Of a DNA stretch of 9,276 bases, positions 1-6,182 are shown one piece after another. Where the stretch lies: NCBI GenBank assembly GCA_018056045.1, contig JAGPGI010000084.1:1-9276 (forward strand), read 5' to 3'. The notes beneath the pieces were generated by a model that saw nothing but the letters and a program-made list of their open reading frames with translations, was not told where the DNA came from and searched no databases. This stretch comes from Paracoccus sp. (in: a-proteobacteria) (GTDB lineage: Bacteria > Pseudomonadota > Alphaproteobacteria > Rhodobacterales > Rhodobacteraceae). The position numbers were made by a program, and so were the translations under genes. The number at the start of each line of letters is the position of its first letter. Position 1 is the stretch's first letter.

Positions 1-575
1 TGGCCGCCAATACCCAGCAATTCGGCCAGATGGTGGCCAAGGCGATCAGCCCCACGATCGCCGGCTACGGCCTGACCATTCCCGAATTCTACATCGAGAA
101 CATCAGCCTGCCCGACGAGGTTGAAAAAATGCTCGACAAGCGCACCTCGATGGGCATTGTCGGCGACCTCAACCGCTTTGGCCAATATGCGGCATCCGAG
201 GCGATGCTGAACGCCTCGACCCAGCCCGGCGGCGGCATGGGCGCGGGTCTGGGCGCCGGGCTTGGCGCCGGTATGGGCATGGCCATGGGCGGCATGCAGC
301 GCGGCCCATGGGGACCTGCGCCGCAACAAGCCGCCCCGCAAAGCCCGCCGCCCCTGCACCCCGAAACCGTCTGGCACATCGCCGTCGACGGTCAGGCCGA
401 GGGGCCTTACGGCCGCGCCAAGCTGGGGCGGCTGGCCAATGAGGGCAAGTTCACCCGCGACACGCTGGTCTGGACCCCCGGTCAGGACGGCTGGAAAGCG
501 GCGGATGAGGTGAACGAGCTGGCGCAGCTTTTCACCATTGCCCCCCCGCCGCCGCCCCTGCCCAAGCAGGGCTAA
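1..575 (+). CDS. SPFH-family protein with C-terminal GYF_2-like domain (5' end outside window)
   Basis: The gene is open from the left edge (first full codon at 3) to TAA at 573-575, giving about 190 C-terminal residues. The first ~70 residues, including ENISLPDEVEKMLDKR and GIVGDLNRFGQYAASEAM, resemble the end of the bacterial SPFH proteins of the YdjI type ('virion core protein-like'), which assemble on membranes. The band-7 core itself would lie upstream and cannot be checked. Next come a Gly/Met-rich linker (about residues 76-98), a Pro/Gln-rich stretch, and a GYF_2 (DUF4339)-like domain at about 123-177 with a leading VWH, a GPYG turn and a GWK near its end. The protein ends in a proline run. 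GYF-type domains usually bind proline-rich peptides, so self-association through this tail is conceivable, but that is inference. The next gene starts 9 bp later, so the two are probably co-transcribed. Family assignment is fairly firm; the exact role is unknown. Confidence 0.8.
   Translation, partial: AANTQQFGQMVAKAISPTIAGYGLTIPEFYIENISLPDEVEKMLDKRTSMGIVGDLNRFGQYAASEAMLNASTQPGGGMGAGLGAGLGAGMGMAMGGMQRGPWGPAPQQAAPQSPPPLHPETVWHIAVDGQAEGPYGRAKLGRLANEGKFTRDTLVWTPGQDGWKAADEVNELAQLFTIAPPPPPLPKQG
240..287 (+). repeat. In-frame 12-bp tandem repeat encoding Gly-Ala-Gly-Leu units
   Basis: Three consecutive 12-bp units (240-251, 252-263, 264-275) encode GAGL, GAGL and GAGM, followed by a degenerate GMAM unit. 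They form the flexible linker between the SPFH part and the GYF_2-like domain. The repeats are imperfect at third positions. The unit number may vary between strains, since short tandem repeats tend to slip; that is inference. Confidence 0.7.
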
Positions 576-584
576 GACGCGGGC

Positions 585-1916
585 ATGCCGACGCCCCGGT
601 CAGAATTCCGCTATCCCTGCGAGAATTGCGGCGCGAGCCTCGAATTCTCGCCGGGGCAGAACAGCCTTGTCTGCCCCTATTGCGGCCATGAACAGCAGAT
701 CGGCCCCGGCCCGGCCCGCGCCCCCGCAAGGCAGGCACAGGACGGACCCTGGGGCGAAAGCGCCATATTGCGCGACCCGGCGACGGGCCGGGCGCTGCAA
801 TGGGATGCCGGCCACAAATCCCCCGGCCTGCGCGAATTGCCCCTGGCCGAGGGGCTGCGCCTTGACCAGAACAGCGACCTCACGGAAACCGTCCGCACGC
901 TCTCCTGCCCCAATTGCGGCGCCAAGGTCGAGATCACCAGCGACCGCCACGCCTCGACCTGCCCGTTCTGCGCGACGCCCGTGGTCACAGATACCGGCAC
1001 CACCCGCCTGATCAAGCCACAGGGCGTCCTGCCCTTCGTGATCACCGAGGCGCAGGCGAAATCCGCGCTCGAGGACTGGCTCAAGGGCCTGTGGTTCGCG
1101 CCCTCGGCGCTGATGGCCTATGCAAGGCGCGGCAAACAGATGAGCGGGGTCTATTCCCCCTTCTGGACCTTCGACGCCGATACCGCATCGCGCTACAGCG
1201 GCGCGCGCGGCGACTGGTATTATGAAACCGTCTATGTGACGCGCGAAATCAATGGCCGCCAGCAGCGCGTCGCCGAACAGGTCCGCCGCACCCGCTGGAC
1301 CAATGTCTCGGGACAGGTGTCGCGCAATTTCGACGATGTGCTGGTCCTGGCCGCCAGCTCGCTGCCGCGCCGCTTTACCGATGCGCTGACGCCGTGGGAC
1401 CTGTCGCATCTGATGCCCTATCAGCCCGAATATCTCGCCGGTTTTCTGGCCGAGGGCTATACGATCCCGCTGGGCTCCGGCCATGAGATCGCCCGGCAGG
1501 AAATGGCCGGGGTGATCGCCATGGATGTGCGCCGCGACATCGGCGGCAACGAACAGCGCATCACCGGCATCGAGACCCGCCACAGCGACGAGACCTTCAA
1601 GCATATCCTGCTGCCAGTCTGGACCGCCGCCTATCGTTACAACGGCAAAAGCTACCGTTTCGTGGTGAACGGCCAGTCCGGCCGCGTGCAGGGCGAACGG
1701 CCATGGTCGGTCTGGAAGATCGCCTTCGCGGTGCTGCTGGCGCTGGCCCTTGCCGCGGCCCTGCTCGCGCTGAACGAAAAGGGCGGCTATGTCCGCATCG
1801 GCGCCGCACAGGACACGATTCCCGATCTTTCCACGACTCGAAGTTACCGCTATCACGAGCCATGGGACGGAGGACTGTCCGATCTGGCGTCAACGGGGGA
1901 AGAGGTGCGCATATGA
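585..1916 (+). CDS. Membrane-anchored protein with two zinc ribbons (YdjG-like)
   Basis: This is a 443-residue protein with two zinc-ribbon cysteine quartets: C12-x2-C15 with C30-x2-C33, and C108-x2-C111 with C126-x2-C129. Each has the CPxCG-type knuckle of TFIIB-like ribbons. A hydrophobic stretch at about 376-396 (AVLLALALAAALLAL core) is a likely single membrane segment near the C-terminus. The middle, about 140-370, is rich in aromatic and polar residues and has no motif I can name. Such proteins are sometimes mis-annotated as primosomal protein N' or helicase; no helicase motif is present here. Pairing with an SPFH protein matches B. subtilis YdjG/YdjI, which help place PspA at the membrane, so an envelope-stress or membrane-organising role is the best inference. 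The ATG at 585 lies 9 bp after the previous stop, with only a weak GCGGG-like ribosome site. The last ~40 codons use codons unlike the rest of the gene (see findings). Confidence 0.75.
   Translation: MPTPRSEFRYPCENCGASLEFSPGQNSLVCPYCGHEQQIGPGPARAPARQAQDGPWGESAILRDPATGRALQWDAGHKSPGLRELPLAEGLRLDQNSDLTETVRTLSCPNCGAKVEITSDRHASTCPFCATPVVTDTGTTRLIKPQGVLPFVITEAQAKSALEDWLKGLWFAPSALMAYARRGKQMSGVYSPFWTFDADTASRYSGARGDWYYETVYVTREINGRQQRVAEQVRRTRWTNVSGQVSRNFDDVLVLAASSLPRRFTDALTPWDLSHLMPYQPEYLAGFLAEGYTIPLGSGHEIARQEMAGVIAMDVRRDIGGNEQRITGIETRHSDETFKHILLPVWTAAYRYNGKSYRFVVNGQSGRVQGERPWSVWKIAFAVLLALALAAALLALNEKGGYVRIGAAQDTIPDLSTTRSYRYHEPWDGGLSDLASTGEEVRI
1901..1906 (+). promoter_or_regulatory. Ribosome binding site fixing the sugar-kinase start
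   Basis: AGAGGT lies 6 bp before the ATG at 1913, inside a purine-rich run (1895-1905). It supports this ATG rather than the longer open frame that begins at 1703. The first residues after it, MILCSGESLIDM, are the usual beginning of PfkB-family fructokinases. Confidence 0.75.
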
Positions 1917-2833
1917 TCCTGTGTTCGGGGGAATCGCTGATCGACATGGTGCCCGAAGGGGCAAGCTATCGCCCGCTGCCGGGCGGCGCGGTCTATAATA
2001 CCGCCATCGCGCTGGGGCGGATGGGTGCGGATACGGGCTATCTCTGGCCGATCTCGCGCGACAGTTTTGGCCAGACACTCCTCGCCCCCTTGGCCGAGGC
2101 GCATGTCGACACCTCGCTTTGCCCGCGCAGCGACCGGCTGACCACGCTGGCCTTTGTCACCCTGACCGGGGGCGAGGCGCGTTATTCCTTTTATGACGAA
2201 GGTTCCGCCGGCCGCATGCTGACCGCCGAAGACCTGCCACAGATCCCCGACCGGGTCACGGCGCTGTTCATCGGCGGCATCAGCCTGGTCCCAGATCCCT
2301 GCGGCGCCGCCGTTGAGGCCCTGGTCGAACGCGTCCGCCACCGCATCCCGGTGATGATCGACCCCAATATCCGGCCCTTCTTCATTCAGGACGCCGCCGC
2401 TTATCGCGCGCGGCTTGAACGGCTCATCGCCATGGCCGATCTGGTCAAGCTTTCGGGCGACGATCTGGAATGGCTGATGCCCGATCTCAGCCATGAAGAG
2501 GCCGCCGCCTCGATCCTGACCAGGGGTCCGCGCGTGGTCTTCCAGACCGGCGGCTCGGCGGGCGCGCGCGCGCATTGGTCGGGCGAGATCCTCAGCGCGA
2601 AAGCCGTCCGGGTCGAGGTCGCCGACACCATCGGCGCGGGTGACACCTTCAACGCGGGCGTCCTCGCCGCGCTCGACCGGGCCGGCGTTCTCAGCCGCGA
2701 GGGTCTGAACCGCCTGACGCCCGAGGCGATCACGGCGGCGCTGACGCTCGGCACCCGCGCGGCGGCGATCACCGTCTCGCGCCCCGGCGCCAACCCGCCC
2801 TGGGCCCACGAACTCGCAGCTCTGCCCGCCTGA
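1913..2833 (+). CDS. PfkB-family carbohydrate kinase, probably fructokinase
   Basis: The 306-residue protein has normal PfkB (ribokinase) family length. Such enzymes move the ATP gamma-phosphate to a sugar or similar substrate in the cytoplasm. The N-terminal signature GGAVYNTAIALGRMG is at residues 24-38. The ATP/anion-hole signature DTIGAGDTFNAG is at 238-249, with D244 the expected catalytic base. DPNIRP at about 150 and the KLSGDDLEWL stretch are typical of the fructokinase-like branch, so fructose 6-phosphate formation is the best guess. Substrate specificity cannot be read with confidence, and 2-keto-3-deoxygluconate or another sugar is possible. The ATG overlaps the upstream stop as ATGA (1913-1916), which indicates translational coupling with the zinc-ribbon gene. 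No sugar transporter or regulator is adjacent. Transcription probably ends at the hairpin 15 bp downstream. Confidence 0.9.
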   Translation: MILCSGESLIDMVPEGASYRPLPGGAVYNTAIALGRMGADTGYLWPISRDSFGQTLLAPLAEAHVDTSLCPRSDRLTTLAFVTLTGGEARYSFYDEGSAGRMLTAEDLPQIPDRVTALFIGGISLVPDPCGAAVEALVERVRHRIPVMIDPNIRPFFIQDAAAYRARLERLIAMADLVKLSGDDLEWLMPDLSHEEAAASILTRGPRVVFQTGGSAGARAHWSGEILSAKAVRVEVADTIGAGDTFNAGVLAALDRAGVLSREGLNRLTPEAITAALTLGTRAAAITVSRPGANPPWAHELAALPA

Positions 2834-2848
2834 GCATCAGACGAAAAC

Positions 2849-2886
2849 GGCCGCGCCCATCCCGGCGCGGCCCTCATTTCTTCTTC
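2849..2886 (+). terminator. Probable bidirectional rho-independent terminator between convergent genes
   Basis: A perfect 9-bp stem, GGCCGCGCC (2849-2857) with GGCGCGGCC (2864-2872), encloses a 6-nt loop. On the + strand it is followed by the T-rich run TTTCTTCTTC (2877-2886), ending the sugar-kinase transcript. Read on the - strand the same hairpin is followed by GTTTTCG, so it could also stop hflX transcripts. It sits in the 93-bp gap between the two convergent stops. Confidence 0.8.
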
Positions 2887-2900
2887 ACTCAAATATCCAT
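2876..2900 (+). repeat. Dispersed intergenic element, copy 1
   Basis: The core at 2877-2898 is TTTCTTCTTCA, three variable bases (CTC), then AAATATCC. Including flanks, 2876-2900 matches the reverse complement of 7675-7699 at 23 of 25 positions. The TTTCTTCTTC end doubles as the T-rich tract of the terminator, but the AAATATCC half lies beyond what a terminator needs. Confidence 0.75.
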
Positions 2901-2926
2901 TGCGGCAGCGCCCACAGGCGCCATGC

Positions 2927-4234
2927 TCACAGCCCCTCGAACTGCGCCTTTTGCCGCTCGGTCCAGCGCAGGCGCAGATGCACCCCGTCCTCGGCCATCT
3001 CCTCGCCCAGTACCACGCCCTGCCCATGCAGCCATGCCCGGCGCCGCCCGTCGGAATGGGACAGGACCAGCTCGGTCTCGATGCGCGGCTCGTCCAGCGC
3101 CTCGGCCAGCCGCAGATCGACGGCAGCCATCAGATCGTCCAGCCCCTCGCCGGTCAGCGCCGAAACCGCCTGCACGCCCTTGGTCCGCGCATCGGTCCGG
3201 CGCAGCGCCGCCCGCGTCTCGGGCGAGAGCGCGTCGATCTTGTTCCAGACCTCGATCAGCGGCACGTCATCCTCGACGCCCAGACTGTCAAGAATCTCGC
3301 CGACATCGGCGGCCTGTTCCTCGGTCTCGGGATGGCTGATGTCGCGCACATGCAGGATCAAGTCGGCGGCCAGCACCTCTTCCAGCGTGGCGCGGAAGGC
3401 CGCGACCAGTTCATGGGGCAATTCGCTGATGAAGCCCACCGTGTCGGACAGGATCACCCGCCGCCCACCGGGCAGCGTCAGCTGCCGCATGGTCGGGTCC
3501 AGCGTCGCGAAAAGCTGGTCCTTGGCCATGACCTCGGCCCCGGTCAGCCGGTTGAACAGCGTCGATTTGCCGGCATTGGTATAGCCGACCAGCGCGACGA
3601 TGGGATAAGGCACCTTGGCGCGGGCCTTGCGATGCAGTTCGCGGGTCTTGACCACGCGCTCAAGCTGCCGGCGCAGGCGGATCATCTGATCGTCGATCGC
3701 GCGGCGGTCGGCCTCGATCTGGGTCTCGCCGGGGCCGCCGACGAAGCCAAAGCCCCCGCGCTGACGCTCAAGGTGGGTCCAGGCGCGCACGAGCCGCGTG
3801 CGCTGATAGGCCAAGGCCGCCAGCTCGACCTGCAACACGCCCTCGCGGGTCTGGGCGCGGTCGGCGAAAATCTCAAGGATCAGCCCGGTCCGGTCCAGAA
3901 GCTTGACGCCCCATTCCTTTTCCAGATTGCGCTGCTGGACCGGGGTGACCGGCCCGTCGACCAGCACCAGTTCGGCCCCCTCGCCCTCGGCCGCGGCGGC
4001 GATATGCTGCCCGATTTCCTCGCGCTTGCCCTTGGAAAACAGCATGCCGGCATCGGGTTTGCGCAGCCGCGCGACCTCGGCGCCCACGACCTCGATCGCG
4101 GGCAGCGCATGGGCCAGCGCGATCGCCTCCTCCAGCGCCAGCTCGGGCGAGCGGCGGGTCCGCGAATTGCCCAGATCGGGATGGATCACATAGGCGCGGG
4201 TCGGGCGTTCGCGGGTCTCGGTCGGTTCGGCCAA
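2927..4234 (-). CDS. hflX: GTPase HflX (ribosome-associated)
   Basis: The 435-residue protein belongs to the Obg-HflX GTPase group, whose members bind the 50S subunit and can split stalled or heat-damaged ribosomes. An N-terminal HflX domain covers about residues 14-200, including VDGPVTPVQQRNLE and the family motif GGPGETQIE (166-174). The G domain follows: G1 GYTNAGKS (217-224), G2 region ATLDPT (243-248), G3 DTVGF (264-268), G4 NKID (331-334), G5 SAL (358-360). A C-terminal domain of about 55 residues completes the usual length. The start is TTG at 4232-4234, directly after the hfq TGA. GAGG at 4240-4243, inside the end of hfq, is a well-placed ribosome site. The codon before the TTG in this frame is the hfq stop, so no earlier start exists, and the next candidate (GTG, residue 16) would cut conserved sequence. 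Coupling to hfq is likely. Confidence 0.95.
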   Translation of the reverse strand: MAEPTETRERPTRAYVIHPDLGNSRTRRSPELALEEAIALAHALPAIEVVGAEVARLRKPDAGMLFSKGKREEIGQHIAAAAEGEGAELVLVDGPVTPVQQRNLEKEWGVKLLDRTGLILEIFADRAQTREGVLQVELAALAYQRTRLVRAWTHLERQRGGFGFVGGPGETQIEADRRAIDDQMIRLRRQLERVVKTRELHRKARAKVPYPIVALVGYTNAGKSTLFNRLTGAEVMAKDQLFATLDPTMRQLTLPGGRRVILSDTVGFISELPHELVAAFRATLEEVLAADLILHVRDISHPETEEQAADVGEILDSLGVEDDVPLIEVWNKIDALSPETRAALRRTDARTKGVQAVSALTGEGLDDLMAAVDLRLAEALDEPRIETELVLSHSDGRRRAWLHGQGVVLGEEMAEDGVHLRLRWTERQKAQFEGL

Positions 4235-4468
4235 TCAGTCCTCGCCGTCATAGAGGCTGATCGGCTGCCCCGGCATGATGGTCGAGATGGCATGCTTATA
4301 GACAAGTTGCGACTGGCCGTCGCGACGCAAAAGCACACAGAAATTGTCGAACCAGGTGATGACACCCTGAAGTTTCACACCATTGATAAGGAAAATCGTG
4401 ACCGGAACCTTGCCCTTGCGGACATGATTTAGAAAAGCATCCTGAAGGTTCTGTTTGTCGCCGGCCAT
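4235..4468 (-). CDS. hfq: RNA chaperone Hfq
   Basis: This 77-residue Sm-like protein should form the hexameric ring that pairs small RNAs with mRNAs. The start [12 protein letters not shown] (7-18) contains the proximal-face Q9. Sm1 includes [21 protein letters not shown] (23-43), and Sm2 contains the hallmark YKHA (57-60). The C-terminus is short and ends in DGED, as is usual in alphaproteobacteria, without the long tail of E. coli Hfq. I chose ATG at 4466-4468, preceded by AAGGTG (4475-4480) at a 6-bp spacing. An in-frame TTG 11 codons earlier (4499-4501) would add [11 protein letters not shown], which family members normally lack. hflX follows with no gap. The neighbourhood of ntrYX, trkA, hfq and hflX is known in several alphaproteobacteria. 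Confidence 0.97.
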   Translation of the reverse strand: MAGDKQNLQDAFLNHVRKGKVPVTIFLINGVKLQGVITWFDNFCVLLRRDGQSQLVYKHAISTIMPGQPISLYDGED

Positions 4469-4501
4469 TCGGGGCACCTTGTTCTTATCGCTGTGGTTCA
4501 A

Positions 4502-4530
4502 GACTTAGGCGAGCACAAGACGGCTTGCAA
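4502..4530 (-). promoter_or_regulatory. Weak candidate promoter for hfq-hflX
   Basis: In the 82-bp gap between trkH and hfq, reading the - strand, TTGCAA (4530-4525) could act as a -35 box, followed after 17 bp by TAAGTC (4507-4502) as a poor -10. The -35 lies within a perfect 10-bp palindrome, GCTTGCAAGC (4523-4532). I see no terminator hairpin in this gap, so hfq may also be read through from trkAH. Confidence 0.25.
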
Positions 4531-4550
4531 GCAGATGATCGGAAACTGAA

Positions 4551-6173
4551 CTATCGCCTCCAGTATTCGGGCGAGAGCAGTGCCAGAATTGCCAGAGTTT
4601 CCAGCCGCCCGACGATCATTGCCCCCGCCAGGATGGCCTTGGTGGCGGCCGGAAGGCCCGCCCAGCCCTGCCAAGGCGCGCCGGCCATGCCGGCCGAGCC
4701 CTGAAAGACCGGCGTCAGTGGAATCGCCCCCGCCAAAGGTCCGGTATTCGTCAGCGCGGCGATGGAGAGGATGGTGGCGCTGTCGAACTCGATCTCCTGG
4801 ACCGAGATCATCATCACCACCACCGCCAGCGTGATCGCAAACAGCATGAAGAAGATGAAGGCCAGATAGGCCCCCTCGCGCCGCAGCCGCCGCGCCAGCA
4901 TGCCGCCACCGCCGACCGAACTGGGATGCACGATCTTTTCCAGCTCGCGCTCGGAATGACGTGCCAGCGCATAGACCCGCAGCAGCTTGACGCCCCCCGC
5001 GGTGGTGGCAACCCCGCCCCCCATGATCGCCAGCCCCGCCAGCATCAACCCGGGCGAGCTAAGCCCCGACCAGTTCCGCGCCCCTTGCCATTCCAGCGAA
5101 TTCCACCCTGTCGTCGTCAGATAGCTGAGCCCGGTGAAGATGCCGCCCCATGCGGCGGAGGCGGCGCTGTCCAGCGTCTCGAGCACCCCGACCGCGCCGG
5201 TGGGCGAAACACCGATGGCGCCAAAGAAATGTCGCGCGAACAGCAGGACCGAGACCAGCAGCACCGCCCCCGCCGCCATGCGCAGCTCGGGGTCATCCAG
5301 CAGGCTCGCCCCCACTTTCAATTCGCGCCCGCCCGGCCAGAACCGCCGCGACAGCGCCGGGATCAGGAACAGAAAGATCACCACCTCGCCGACAACACCG
5401 CTGCCCTGCCCCGCCGGGCCACTGACCGGGCTGATGCCGCTGGTCGAGAGCGTGCCCATGGCGCGGGTCAACGCCACCAGCCCCGGCTCGCCCAGCATCA
5501 GCAGGGCCACCCACATCAGCGCCGTCAGCCCGGCATATAGCGGCAGCACCGCGCTCCCGACACGGACCACCCGATAGACCGGGTCGGCGACCTCGGTCTG
5601 CAGGACCGGCACCGCCATCGGCATCATGATCGCCCGCCCGTCGGCCGAACGCGGCAACCGCTCGAACCGCTCGCCGCGCCCATAGGGCGAGGCAAGGATC
5701 TCGAACCCGCCGACGCGCAAGGGCGCCAGCAGCGCCACGGCGGCGACCAGCATGAACAGCCCGCCCATCCAGCCGACCAGCGCCCGCCACAGATGCAAAG
5801 GTGGCGCCAGCAGCTCGGCCGAATAAAGCGAGGCTCCGGTGGTGGTCAGGCACGAGACCATCTCCCACCAGGCGTTGAAAAAGCCGGTATCGGGCAGCGA
5901 AAAGGCAAAGGGCGCGGCCAGCATCGCCGGCAGGACCGCCATGGTGCCCAGCATGGTCAGAAGGACGCTGCGCGCGCGCGGCCCCTCGGGCTCGTCGGCG
6001 GTCGACAGCGCAAGGATCACGCTGAGCAGAAAGAACAGCCCCGCACAGCCCAGAAAGATCGAGCCGATCTTGTGCAGGTCCTGCGCATGGGCATAAAGCC
6101 CCGGCACGATCATCGCGAGCGCCCCGATCCCGGCCAGAATGACGATCAGCGGCAGGCGCAGCAGAAAGCCCAT
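4551..6173 (-). CDS. trkH: Trk potassium uptake protein TrkH (membrane subunit)
   Basis: The 540-residue polytopic protein is the K+-translocating subunit of the Trk system in the inner membrane. The four selectivity-filter loops of the superfamily are visible: TTTGAS (110-115), STSGIS (243-248), TTTGWN (353-358) and TNTGPL (475-480), with filter glycines G113, G246, G356 and G478. GGGVATTAGGVKLLR (385-399) and the terminal GRLETLAILALLSPEYW (522-538) are conserved TrkH regions. It is somewhat longer than E. coli TrkH (483). The extra length appears to lie partly in loops, for example 155-195 and about 482-510. The ATG at 6171-6173 is 9 bp after trkA, with GAGG (6181-6184) overlapping the trkA stop, so the two are almost certainly one operon. 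In E. coli trkA and trkH are unlinked; here regulator and channel are co-expressed. Confidence 0.95.
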   Translation of the reverse strand: MGFLLRLPLIVILAGIGALAMIVPGLYAHAQDLHKIGSIFLGCAGLFFLLSVILALSTADEPEGPRARSVLLTMLGTMAVLPAMLAAPFAFSLPDTGFFNAWWEMVSCLTTTGASLYSAELLAPPLHLWRALVGWMGGLFMLVAAVALLAPLRVGGFEILASPYGRGERFERLPRSADGRAIMMPMAVPVLQTEVADPVYRVVRVGSAVLPLYAGLTALMWVALLMLGEPGLVALTRAMGTLSTSGISPVSGPAGQGSGVVGEVVIFLFLIPALSRRFWPGGRELKVGASLLDDPELRMAAGAVLLVSVLLFARHFFGAIGVSPTGAVGVLETLDSAASAAWGGIFTGLSYLTTTGWNSLEWQGARNWSGLSSPGLMLAGLAIMGGGVATTAGGVKLLRVYALARHSERELEKIVHPSSVGGGGMLARRLRREGAYLAFIFFMLFAITLAVVVMMISVQEIEFDSATILSIAALTNTGPLAGAIPLTPVFQGSAGMAGAPWQGWAGLPAATKAILAGAMIVGRLETLAILALLSPEYWRR

Positions 6174-6182
6174 CGCCCCGCC

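Noticed and set aside
600..1856. Long - strand open frame (418 codons) opposite the zinc-ribbon gene
   Set aside because: The + strand frame has paired zinc-ribbon cysteines and a membrane segment. The - strand translation is shadow-like.
1703..1912. N-terminal extension of the sugar kinase by 70 residues
   Set aside because: The extension overlaps the zinc-ribbon gene in another frame. The family N-terminus and a good ribosome site fit the ATG at 1913.
2900..4432. Long + strand open frame (510 codons) opposite hflX and hfq
   Set aside because: It is antisense to two well-identified genes, and its His/Gln/Arg/Asp-rich translation is typical of GC-rich shadow frames. No domain is visible.
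4469..4501. TTG start extending Hfq by 11 residues
   Set aside because: The downstream ATG has a well-placed AAGGTG and gives the usual 77-residue alphaproteobacterial Hfq.
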